From the NCBI RefSeq assembly GCF_000720325.1, contig NZ_JOJM01000012.1:62001-126000 (forward strand): a stretch of DNA of 64,000 nt. The letters are read 5' to 3'. Position numbers and translations under genes: made by a program. This document shows positions 1-8,300 of the stretch, one piece after another (position 1 is the stretch's first letter; every line of letters begins with the position of its first letter). Source of the stretch: Streptomyces sp. NRRL B-1347 (GTDB lineage Bacteria > Actinomycetota > Actinomycetes > Streptomycetales > Streptomycetaceae). The notes below the pieces were generated by a model. The model worked only from the letters and a program-made list of their open reading frames with translations, made no database searches and was not told the DNA's origin.

Positions 1-48
1 CCGTTCTTCGCGGTGCTGGTGTGGCGTGGAAAGTTCAAGAGCGCGTGA
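1..48 (+). CDS. cchC: C-terminal end of FecCD-type siderophore permease (partial)
   Basis: Only the last 15 codons are present. The frame entering at base 1 reads PFFAVLVWRGKFKSA and stops at TGA 46-48. This matches the usual end of BtuC/FecCD permeases, where a GGPFF motif precedes a short basic tail. The stop overlaps the GTG start of the next permease as GTGA, so the two are translationally coupled. In the coelichelin cluster cchC precedes cchD, which fits. The assignment rests on context plus this short tail. Confidence 0.72.
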   Translation, partial: PFFAVLVWRGKFKSA

Positions 49-1124
49 ACGGGGCGGACGTCGTGAACGGGACAGAAGTGAAGTCGTCGGTGGCGCCGGG
101 CATCCGGATCGGCCAGGTGTCGTTCGTGTGGCGGCCGTGGGTCGCGTTCGTCACGCTGGTCCTCACGGCGGCGACCTTCGTGGTGTTCTGCCTGTCCATC
201 AGCATCGGGGACTTTCCCGTCGACCTGTCCCGGGTGATCGCCACCATCTTCGGCCGGGGCGAACAGGTCGACGAGTTCGTGATCATGGACCTGCGGATGC
301 CGCGCGCCCTCGCCGGGCTCGTCGTCGGCATCGCGCTCGGGGTGTCCGGCGCGCTCACCCAGTCCATCGCCCGCAATCCGCTGGCCAGTCCGGACGTGCT
401 CGGCATCACCCAGGGCGCGAGCGCGGTCTCGGTGTTCCTGCTCACGGTGTCGGGCGGGGCGTCGGCGGCGGTCGTCAGCTCCGTGGGCCTGTCCGCGGCC
501 GCGCTCGGCGGCGGTCTGCTCACCGGCCTGCTGGTGTACTTCATGGCGTGGCGGCGGGGCATCGACGGCTTCCGGCTCATCCTCATCGGCATCTCGGTGA
601 GCGCCGTGATGGAGGCGATCACGACCTGGCTCCTGGTCACCGCCGACATCAAGGACGTGGCCCGGGCGCAGTCCTGGCTCGTCGGCTCCCTCGACAACCG
701 GTCCTGGGACGAGGTCTGGGTGGCGTTCTGGTGCACGCTCGCGCTCCTCGCCGTCATCGCCTGCGTCGCCTTCCAGTTCAAACCGATGCACTTCGGCGAC
801 GAGGTCGCCGCGGGCCTCGGCGTCCGCTTCCAGGCGGTACGGGCCGTCCTGCTGTTGTGCGCGGTCCTGCTCGCCGCCGTGGCGGTGAGCGCGGCGGGCC
901 CGGTCCCCTTCGTGGCCCTGGTCGCGCCCCAGGTGGCGATGCGCCTCGCGCGCTGCCCGACGCCGCCGATGGTGGCCTCCGGCATGGTGGGGGCGCTGCT
1001 CCTGATCGGCGCCGACCTGGTCGCGCGCACCGCTCTGCCCGTCACGCTCCCGGTCGGCGTGGTCACCGCCGCCGTGGGCGGCCCCTTCCTCATCTACCTC
1101 CTGGTGCGGGCGAACCTCAAATAG
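45..1124 (+). CDS. cchD: FecCD-family ferric-siderophore permease (CchD-like)
   Basis: A 359-residue polytopic membrane protein of the BtuC/FecCD family, the second permease half of a ferric-siderophore importer. Family landmarks include DLRMPRALAGLVVGIALGVS near residue 85, the NPLASPDVLGI segment, and a C-terminal GGPFLIYLLVR ending. I chose GTG 45 because it overlaps the upstream permease stop (GTGA) and follows a GGAAAG. An upstream GTG at 21 would eat further into that gene. It should pair with the upstream permease, the ATPase at 1170 and the lipoprotein at 2367. Family assignment is firm; the cch name comes from gene order. Confidence 0.9.
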   Translation: MNGADVVNGTEVKSSVAPGIRIGQVSFVWRPWVAFVTLVLTAATFVVFCLSISIGDFPVDLSRVIATIFGRGEQVDEFVIMDLRMPRALAGLVVGIALGVSGALTQSIARNPLASPDVLGITQGASAVSVFLLTVSGGASAAVVSSVGLSAAALGGGLLTGLLVYFMAWRRGIDGFRLILIGISVSAVMEAITTWLLVTADIKDVARAQSWLVGSLDNRSWDEVWVAFWCTLALLAVIACVAFQFKPMHFGDEVAAGLGVRFQAVRAVLLLCAVLLAAVAVSAAGPVPFVALVAPQVAMRLARCPTPPMVASGMVGALLLIGADLVARTALPVTLPVGVVTAAVGGPFLIYLLVRANLK

Positions 1125-1132
1125 CCTGATAC

Positions 1133-1151
1133 AAAGGTGAGGCATACCTAA
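1133..1151 (+). promoter_or_regulatory. Putative iron box (DmdR/IdeR operator)
   Basis: The 19-mer AAAGGTGAGGCATACCTAA matches the actinobacterial iron-box consensus TTAGGTTAGGCTNACCTAA at about 14 positions, with both half-sites recognisable. It lies between the permease stop and the ATPase start, so it could give the importer ATPase an extra iron-repressed promoter. It is the weakest of the main boxes here. Confidence 0.55.
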
Positions 1152-1169
1152 ATGCGCAGAGGGGGGCTT

Positions 1170-2009
1170 GTGGTCACTCAGTACATCACCGAGATCGAGT
1201 CCGACGTCGACGACGCCGCACGGCTCACGGCCAAGGGCGTCAGCGTGGGCTACGGCGCCAGGACCGTCATCGACGATCTCGACGTGGCGATACCGCCCGG
1301 GGTGATCACCACGATCATCGGCCCCAACGGCTGCGGGAAGTCGACGCTGTTGCGGACCCTGTCCCGGCTGCTCAAGCCGACCAAGGGGTCCGTCGTCCTC
1401 GACGGCGAGGACATCGTCCGGCTCAAGACCAAGGACGTGGCGAAGAAGATGGGCCTGCTGCCGCAGGCGCCCGTCGCGCCGGAGGGCCTGACAGTGTCCG
1501 ACCTGGTCGCCAGAGGGCGCCACCCGCATCAGAGTTGGCTGCGGCAGTGGTCGTCGGACGACGCCGCCGTCGTGGAGCGCGCGCTCGCCATGACCGGCGT
1601 GTCCGACCTGGCCGACCGTCCGGTCGACTCGCTGTCCGGCGGGCAGCGCCAGCGCGTCTGGATCTCCATGACCCTGGCCCAGGGCACCGACCTGCTCCTC
1701 CTCGACGAGCCGACGACCTATCTGGACCTGGCGCACGCGGTCGACGTGCTCGACCTCGTGGACGACCTGCACGAGTCCGGGTGCGCCGTGGTCATGGTCC
1801 TGCACGACCTCAACCTGGCCACGCGCTACAGCGACAACCTCATCGTGATGAAGGACGGGACGATCCTCGCGCAGGGGCACCCGCGCGACGTCATCACCTC
1901 CGAGCTGCTGTACGAGGCGTTCGGGCTGCGCGCCAAGGTGATCGACGACCCGGTGGGAGACAGGCCGCTCATCGTGCCGATCGGCCGTACGCACGTGCAG
2001 TTGAACTGA
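1170..2009 (+). CDS. cchE: Ferric-siderophore ABC transporter ATPase (CchE-like)
   Basis: A FepC/FhuC-type ATPase of 279 residues that energises ferric-siderophore import. Visible motifs are Walker A GPNGCGKST, signature LSGGQRQR, Walker B LLLLDEPTTYLDL and the H-loop MVLHDLNLA. I chose GTG 1170, which has AGAGGGGGG as ribosome binding site 6-8 bases upstream. An in-frame ATG at 1152 would abut the iron box and lacks a binding site. The gene follows the permease by 45 bases. A 357-base non-coding stretch separates it from the receptor gene. Confidence 0.92.
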   Translation: MVTQYITEIESDVDDAARLTAKGVSVGYGARTVIDDLDVAIPPGVITTIIGPNGCGKSTLLRTLSRLLKPTKGSVVLDGEDIVRLKTKDVAKKMGLLPQAPVAPEGLTVSDLVARGRHPHQSWLRQWSSDDAAVVERALAMTGVSDLADRPVDSLSGGQRQRVWISMTLAQGTDLLLLDEPTTYLDLAHAVDVLDLVDDLHESGCAVVMVLHDLNLATRYSDNLIVMKDGTILAQGHPRDVITSELLYEAFGLRAKVIDDPVGDRPLIVPIGRTHVQLN

Positions 2010-2276
2010 GCCGCCCCCGCCCGCGCGGCCCGGCGGAGCCGCCCCTGTGCGGGGCCCGCTGCGCCTCCCGGCGCGGACTGGTGGGATCCTTGCGCGCGGA
2101 CGGCGCGCGACTTCCCTCTGCGCGCCGCCTGGTTGCACCCCCTTCCGTGTGGCGCGCCCCTGCGCCTACGCGCCCCCCAGCGCGCCTCCGTATGGGCCCG
2201 ACCCGGCCCCACCTGCGGCGCGACCACGTCCGCGCGGGCGCGACCCGACTGGCCCCTCGCACAGACAAGTTGAAAG
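2010..2276 (+). other. Non-coding GC-rich spacer between cchE and cchF
   Basis: This stretch has short overlapping frames on both strands, but none has a plausible binding site, family motif or consistent codon bias. I see no clear perfect hairpin terminator. It ends at the strong iron box that starts the cchF transcript. Confidence 0.5.
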
Positions 2277-2295
2277 TTAGGCTAGGCTTACCTCA
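2277..2295 (+). promoter_or_regulatory. Iron box upstream of the receptor-exporter-NRPS operon
   Basis: TTAGGCTAGGCTTACCTCA matches the iron-box consensus at about 16-17 of 19 positions. A second, weaker copy-like stretch (AAGGTAAGGTTTGGC) follows at 2303-2317. The box sits about 70 bases before the lipoprotein start. Because cchF, cchG, cchH and cchI are packed with small gaps, it probably controls all four. Confidence 0.78.
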
Positions 2296-2366
2296 CAACC
2301 GCAAGGTAAGGTTTGGCTGCCCTGAGACAGGGGCGCACCGGACAGCGTGAAAGCAAGGGATCTCGG

Positions 2367-3419
2367 ATGCATCTCCATCGAACGACGACCATGAGGCCCT
2401 GGCGGCGGATGGCGGCCGTAGTGTCCGCCGCGGCCCTCGGCGTCGGACTCCTCGCGGGATGTGGCTCGGACAAGTCGGACAAGGGCGGCGACGACGCCGC
2501 TCCGGCCGCGGCCGCCGGCAAGTTCCCCGTCACCGTGGAGCACGCGTTCGGATCCACGAAGATAACGAAGGCCCCCAAGCGGGTCGTCACCGTCGGCTAC
2601 ACCGACGACCAGACCGTCCTCGCGTTCGGCACCAAGCCGGTCGGCATGACCGACCAGTACCCGAACCCGACGGGCAAGTCGCCCGACATCAACACCCAGT
2701 GGCCCTGGGTGAAGGACAAGTGGGGCGACGCCAAGCCCGAGGTCATCATGAAGAACGGTGACTCCGGCCCCAACTTCGAGAAGATCGCCTCGCTCCGGCC
2801 TGACCTGATCATCGCGGTGTACTCCGAGATCGACAAGGCCGCCTACGACAAGCTCTCCAAGATCGCCCCCACCGTGGGCCGCACCAAGGGCGAGAAGGAG
2901 CCGTTCAGCGCTCCGTGGCAGGACAACGCCCTGCACATCGCCAAGGCGCTCGGCCAGGCCGAGAAGGGCGAGAAGCTCGTCGAGGGCATCCAGGGCAAGC
3001 TGGACGCCGCCAAGAAGGCGCACCCCGAGTTCGCCAAGAAGAACGCCGTCGCGCTGTCCTGGTACAAGGACTCCGTCGCGCCGTTCACCTCCACCGACGT
3101 GCGCGGCCGCCTGGTGACGGGCATCGGCTTCAAGTACCAGACCAAGATCGACAAGATCGCGGGCGGCAAGTTCTTCACCGTCCTCTCGCCCGAGCGCATC
3201 GACCTGGTCAACACCGACCGCATCTTCGTCATCAACGACAAGGCGGACATGAAGGCGCTCAAGAAGTCCGAGCTCTTCAGCAACCTGGACGCGGTGAAGA
3301 AGGGCAACGTCTCCTACCTGCTGGACAGCGAGGGTCCCGCGGTCGGCGCCGCCATCTCCCAGGGCACCCTGCTCTCCCTGCCCTACGCCGTCGACGAGCT
3401 CGTCAAGTCGGTCGGCTAG
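2367..3419 (+). CDS. cchF: Ferric-siderophore-binding lipoprotein (CchF-like)
   Basis: A 350-residue FepB/FhuD-type substrate-binding lipoprotein that captures the ferric siderophore outside the membrane. The N-terminus has basic residues, a hydrophobic stretch and the lipobox LLAGC, so the mature protein should start at a lipidated Cys near residue 30. The periplasmic-binding fold follows, including PKRVVTVGYTDDQTVLAFG and SLRPDLIIAVYS. The chosen ATG has AAGGGA seven bases upstream and gives a normal signal peptide; an upstream in-frame start at 2313 would bury it. An iron box precedes the gene, and the exporter gene follows by two bases. Confidence 0.93.
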   Translation: MHLHRTTTMRPWRRMAAVVSAAALGVGLLAGCGSDKSDKGGDDAAPAAAAGKFPVTVEHAFGSTKITKAPKRVVTVGYTDDQTVLAFGTKPVGMTDQYPNPTGKSPDINTQWPWVKDKWGDAKPEVIMKNGDSGPNFEKIASLRPDLIIAVYSEIDKAAYDKLSKIAPTVGRTKGEKEPFSAPWQDNALHIAKALGQAEKGEKLVEGIQGKLDAAKKAHPEFAKKNAVALSWYKDSVAPFTSTDVRGRLVTGIGFKYQTKIDKIAGGKFFTVLSPERIDLVNTDRIFVINDKADMKALKKSELFSNLDAVKKGNVSYLLDSEGPAVGAAISQGTLLSLPYAVDELVKSVG

Positions 3420-3421
3420 GT

Positions 3422-5209
3422 GTGAGCACCACCGCTACGAAGGTCGCCCCGGCGACCCTGCGCACGGCGACCGGCCGCGAGGCCACCCGATGGGTCACCG
3501 CGCACTGCCGTGAGGTCCCTTGGCTGACCACGGCCACCGTGCTCACCACGGTGGCCGGGGCAGCCCTCCAGGTGCTCCCGGTGCTGCTGCTCGGCCGCGT
3601 CGTCGACGGGGTGGTCGAGGGCGAGTCGCGCTCGGTCCTGCTCACCGTCGGCGTGCTGATGGGGGCCGCCGCGCTGCTCGGCGCGGTGGCCACCGCGGCC
3701 TCGACGTACCTGATCGGACGGCTCGGCGCGGACCTGCTCGCGCAGCTGCGCGAGGGCGCCGTCCGCGCGGTGCTCGGGATGCCGAGCTCACGGGTCGAAC
3801 AGGTCGGCCGGGGCGACGTGTTGTCCCGGGTCGGTGACGACGTGGCCGTCCTCTCCAAGGGCATTCGCATGGCCATCCCCACGGTGTTCTCCGCGGGCGT
3901 CCTCGTCTTCATCGCCACCGTCGGCATGTTCGGCCTCGACTGGCGGCTCGGCCTCGCGGGCGCGGGCGCACTGCCCGCCTACGCCCTGGCCCTGCGCTGG
4001 TACCTGCCCCGGTCCGCCCCGCTCTACAAGAAGCAGCGGGTGGCCCAGGCCGACCGCGCACAGGCGCTGATCAGCGGCTTGAACGGGATCGACACCGTCC
4101 GGGCGTACCGCCTGGAGGACTCGGTCCGCGAGCAGGTCACCCACGAGTCGTGGCGCGTGCGCAACTACGGCATCGAGGTGTTCCGGTTCTTCGGCCGCTT
4201 CGTCGGCAGGGAGAACCGCGCCGAGTTCATCGGCCTCGTCCTGATCCTCGTGGTGGGGTACGCCCTGCTGGAGGCCGACGCCGCGAGCCTCGGCGAGGTG
4301 GCGGCGGCGCCGCTGATGTTCCACCGCCTCTTCACGCCGTTGGGCGCCATCATGTTCACCTTCGACGAGGCGCAGAAGTCGGGCGCGAGCCTGACCCGGC
4401 TCGTCGGTGTGCTCGGCGAGCCCGCGGAGGAGCGCCTCGTCGGCGACGCGGGCGTCGCCCCGGCGGCCGCCACGCCGCACCCGGTGACGGTGCGGGGACT
4501 GACGTTCAGTTACCCCGACACCGAGCAGCCGGTCCTGAAGGACGTCGACCTGACGATCCCCGCCGGTGGTTCGCTTGCCCTCGTGGGCGCGACGGGCGCG
4601 GGCAAGTCGACGCTGGCCGCGCTGATCGCGGGCATCGGGACCCCGCAGGCCGGATCGGTGCGCATCGGCACGACCGACCTCGCAGGTCTCGACGAGGCCG
4701 GAGCGCGCGCGTTGGTGAGCATCCTGACGCAGGAGACCCATGTGTTCTCCGGCCCGCTCGCCGACGACCTGCGCCTGGCCGCGCCGCAGGCCACCGACGC
4801 CGAGCTGCTCGACGCGCTGCGCACGGTCGGCGCCGCCGGCTGGGTCGAGGCGCTGCCCGAAGGCCTCGACACCATGGTCGGCGAGGGCGGCGAGCGCCTG
4901 GACGTCACCAAGGTCGCCCACATCGCCCTGGCCCGCCTGGTGCTGAGCCGTTCGCCGGTCGTCGTGCTCGACGAGTCGACCGCGGAGGCGGGCAGCGAGG
5001 GCGCCGCCGAGCTCGAACGGGCCGTGCGCGCCGCGTGCGCGGGCCGGACCACGCTGTTCGTGGCCCACCGCCTGACGCAGGCGATGGCCGCGGACCGGAT
5101 CGCCGTGCTCGACGCGGGCCGCGTCGTGGAGCTCGGCACCCACGACGAGCTTGTGGCCCTGGGCGGCCGCTACGCACGGCTGTGGCAGGCGTGGCGAGAA
5201 GGTAGCTAG
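3422..5209 (+). CDS. cchG: ABC exporter half-transporter with degenerate signature motif (CchG-like)
   Basis: A 595-residue fused membrane-ATPase half exporter. About six hydrophobic segments fill residues 40-310, followed by a nucleotide-binding domain. Walker A GATGAGKST and Walker B VVVLDEST are intact. The C-loop is degenerate: the position of LSGGQRQR reads RLDVTKVAH. The partner gene at 16266 has the opposite defects, so the two probably form one heterodimeric exporter, presumably for the newly made siderophore. GTG 3422 is two bases after the cchF stop, implying translational coupling. Confidence 0.88.
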   Translation: MSTTATKVAPATLRTATGREATRWVTAHCREVPWLTTATVLTTVAGAALQVLPVLLLGRVVDGVVEGESRSVLLTVGVLMGAAALLGAVATAASTYLIGRLGADLLAQLREGAVRAVLGMPSSRVEQVGRGDVLSRVGDDVAVLSKGIRMAIPTVFSAGVLVFIATVGMFGLDWRLGLAGAGALPAYALALRWYLPRSAPLYKKQRVAQADRAQALISGLNGIDTVRAYRLEDSVREQVTHESWRVRNYGIEVFRFFGRFVGRENRAEFIGLVLILVVGYALLEADAASLGEVAAAPLMFHRLFTPLGAIMFTFDEAQKSGASLTRLVGVLGEPAEERLVGDAGVAPAAATPHPVTVRGLTFSYPDTEQPVLKDVDLTIPAGGSLALVGATGAGKSTLAALIAGIGTPQAGSVRIGTTDLAGLDEAGARALVSILTQETHVFSGPLADDLRLAAPQATDAELLDALRTVGAAGWVEALPEGLDTMVGEGGERLDVTKVAHIALARLVLSRSPVVVLDESTAEAGSEGAAELERAVRAACAGRTTLFVAHRLTQAMAADRIAVLDAGRVVELGTHDELVALGGRYARLWQAWREGS

Positions 5210-5213
5210 GCAA

Positions 5214-5280
5214 ACCTGACCACGGTCAGGTCAACCCCGGCCGTGGTCAGGTCAACCCCTGACCACGGTCAGGTCACCGT
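5214..5280 (+). repeat. Three spaced GGTCAGGTCAACC-type repeats before the NRPS gene
   Basis: The 102-base gap between cchG and cchH carries repeated ACCTGACC and GGTCAGGT half-sites. Two near-perfect inverted repeats, ACCTGACC-AC-GGTCAGGT at 5214-5231 and a similar one at 5258-5273, flank a half copy at 5241-5252. The direct unit GGTCAGGTCAACC recurs at 5225, 5245 and, with slight change, 5268. A degenerate iron-box-like sequence (GGTAGCTAGGCAAACCTGA, 5201-5219) overlaps the first copy. This could be an operator array or an attenuator; no family is recognised. Confidence 0.6.
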
Positions 5281-5296
5281 TCGTTCCTTGGAAGGA

Positions 5297-5330
5297 AACG
5301 CTGAGTCTTCGATGAACGCTGAGTCTTCGA
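5297..5330 (+). repeat. 16-base direct duplication at the NRPS start
   Basis: AACGCTGAGTCTTCGA occurs at 5297-5312 and again at 5315-5330, an 18-base period. The second copy lies inside the coding region if translation starts at ATG 5312. The duplication places the GGAAGG binding site 16 bases from ATG 5312 and 37 bases from the next ATG (5333). Confidence 0.7.
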
Positions 5331-8300
5331 CGATGGAACCGGGCGCTCGTCGCGTACGGCTTTCTCCCGCGGCCCTGGCCGACGTACGCCGTCGAACGGG
5401 CGACCACTCCGACCGGACCATCGCCGCAGCGTGCGCCATCGGTCTCTCGTACTGGGCGACGGGGCACAGCCCCGACGGCATCGACCTCACCGCGGGGACG
5501 CTCTTCGCCGACGTCCTCGCATGGGTCGACAACGGCGGGGTCGCGCCCGCCGGCTGGGCGGCCGACGCGGACGGCCGGAGCATCGCCGTCCCCGAAGGCG
5601 TCGTGCTCGCCGACGCGCAGCTCGCGCTCGACGACCTGGCCGACTTCCCGGACCGACCGCTCGGCACCATCGGCCCGTCCGGCGTCACGGCCCGCCTCGC
5701 GGCCCTGGCCGAGTGGAACGACACGCAGGCCGACCGGGTCCGCCCGACCATCGTGGAGATGTTCCTCGAACAGGCACGGACCCGGCCGGACGCCGTCGCC
5801 ATCGTCGACGAGCACCGCTCGCTGACCTACGGCGAGGCGGCCGAGCTGTCCAGCCAGCTCGCCCACCACCTGATCGAGCGCGGCCTCCACGCCGAGCAGG
5901 TCGTCGGCATCTCCCTGGGCCGCTCCGCCGAGATGGTCATCGGGCTGCTCGGCGTGCTCCAGGCGGGCTGCGCGTTCGTCCCCCTCGATCCGCAGTGGCC
6001 CGCCGCGCGCCGCGCCGTCGTCGTCGCCGACGCCCGGGTCGTGCTCCAGCTCAACGACTCCGGTACGCACGACCTGAGCGAACCGGACGCCGTCGCCGTC
6101 GACCTCGGCGCCTGGAAGTACGGCTCCTACCCCGCGGGGGGCACCGGGATCACGGTCCTCGGCGACGCCCTGGCATACGTGATCTTCACGTCCGGTTCGA
6201 CCGGACGGCCCAAGGGCGCGATGATCCGGCACGAGGCGATCAGCGAGCGCCTGCTGTGGCAGGTCAACGAGATCCTGGGCTTCGGCCACGACGACGCGTC
6301 CCTCTTCAAGGCGCCGCTGTCCTTCGACATCTCCATCAACGAGATCTTCCTGCCGCTGGTCTGCGGCGGCAGGCTGGTGGTCCTGCGGCCCGGCGGCGAA
6401 CGCGACCCGCACCACCTCCTGAGCGTGATCGCCGAGCAGCGCGTCACCTTCACGTACCTGGTGTCGTCCATGCTGGACGTGCTCCTTGAGATAGCGGGCG
6501 ACTCCGGTCGCCTGGACAGCCTGCGGCACGTGTGGTGCGGCGGCGAGGTGCTCACCCCCGAGCTGTACGAGCGGTTCCGCACCCGGCTCGACATCCCCAT
6601 GTACCACGGCTACGGCCCGGCCGAGACGACGATCGGCGTCTCGCACGTCATCTACCGGGGCGCGGCCGAGCGCCTGTCGACGTCCATCGGCAAGGCCAAC
6701 CCCAACACCCAGCTGTACGTCCTCGACGACGAGCTGCGCCCGGTCCCGGTCGGCGTCGGCGGCGAGCTCTACGTGGGCGGCTTCCTCCTCGGCCGCGGCT
6801 ACGTCAACGCCCCCGGCCTGACGGCGTCCCGGTTCGTGGCGAACCCCTTCGCCGCCGACGGATCGCGCCTCTACCGGACCGGTGACCTCGCCCGGTTCGC
6901 CCCCGACGGCTCCCTCGACTTCCTCGGCCGGGCCGACAACCAGATCAAGATCCGCGGCATGCGCCTGGAGATCGAGGACGTCGAGGCGGGCCTCGCCGAG
7001 CACCCCGGCGTGCGGCACACCTGCGTCGTCGCGAAGAAGAACGCGGCGGGCGGCACCTACCTCGTGGGCTATGTGATCCCGGCCGCCGGGAGCGAGGACC
7101 TGACGGCCGACGACGTCAAGGCGTGGGCCACCGCGCACATGGTCGAGTACATGGTGCCCGCCCACGTCGTCGTGATGACGGAGTTCCCGCTCACCGCGAA
7201 CGGCAAGCTCGACCGCAACGCGCTGCCGGAGCCCGTGATCGGCACCGGCTCCCTCGTCGCACCCGCCACCGAGAACGAGCGCGTGGTGTGCACCGCGGTC
7301 GCGGCGCTCCTCCAGCTCGACGAAGTCGGCGCCGACCAGGACTTCTTCCAGCTCGGCGGCGACAGCATCCTGGCGATCTCGCTGCTCAGCGCGTTGCGCG
7401 ACGCGGGCCTCTTCGTCACGGCACGGCAGATCTTCAGCAACAGCGTCCTCGGCGCCCTCGCCGCGGTCGCGAGCCGCGAGGACGTCGCCACCGTGGACCA
7501 CGGCGACACCGCCACCGGCGCCGTCGTGGGCTCGCCCATCGTGCAGTGGCTCGGCGAGACCACGGACGCCGTCGACGGCTTCGTGCAGTCGGTCGTCCTC
7601 AACACCCCGGCAGAGCTGACCGCCGACACCCTCGACGCGGTCCTCGCCGCGGTCGTCGGCCACCACGACATGCTGCGCGCCAAGCTGGTGCGCGGCGAGC
7701 GCTGGAGCTTCGACATCCCCGAGGCCGACCGGGCCACCGCGGCCTGGCAGGAGAGCGACCGGCCGCTGGAGGAGTGCGTCGCGCTCGCCACCGAAGGACT
7801 GGACCCGGCGGACGGCGTGATGCTGCGCGCCGTCTGGCGCCGCGCGGCGCGCCAGCTGGTCCTGGTCGCCCACCACGTGGTGATCGACGGCGTGTCCTGG
7901 CGCGTCCTCATGGAGGACCTGGCCACGGCGTGGCGGCAGGTCAGCGAGGGCGCCACCGTCGAACTGCCCCCGGTGGGCACCTCGTTCCGGCGCTGGACGC
8001 AACTCCTCGACCGCGCCGGGTTCGACGCGGACCGCGACTACTTCCAGCGGCCCCTGCCCGCCGCCGACGAGCCGGTCGGCAGGCGCGCCCTGACCGCCGC
8101 CGACACCGTCGCGCACGAGCGGATACGCACCGTCTCGGTCGGCGCCGAGGTCACGGCCGCCCTCCTCGGCGAGATACCCGCGAAGTTCCACGCGGGCGTC
8201 AACGACGTCCTGCTCACCGCGCTCGCCGTCACCCTCGCCCGGTGGCGCCGCGACCTCGGCCAGGACCAGACGTTCGCCCACATCGAGCTGGAGGGCCACG

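Noticed and set aside
2047..2280. 77-codon frame between cchE and cchF
   Set aside because: Low-complexity Pro/Arg sequence in a GC-rich spacer and overlapping frames on both strands.
5214..5280. Possible CRISPR-like repeat array
   Set aside because: Only three short repeats with spacers under 15 bases and no cas genes; better explained as operator or hairpin repeats.
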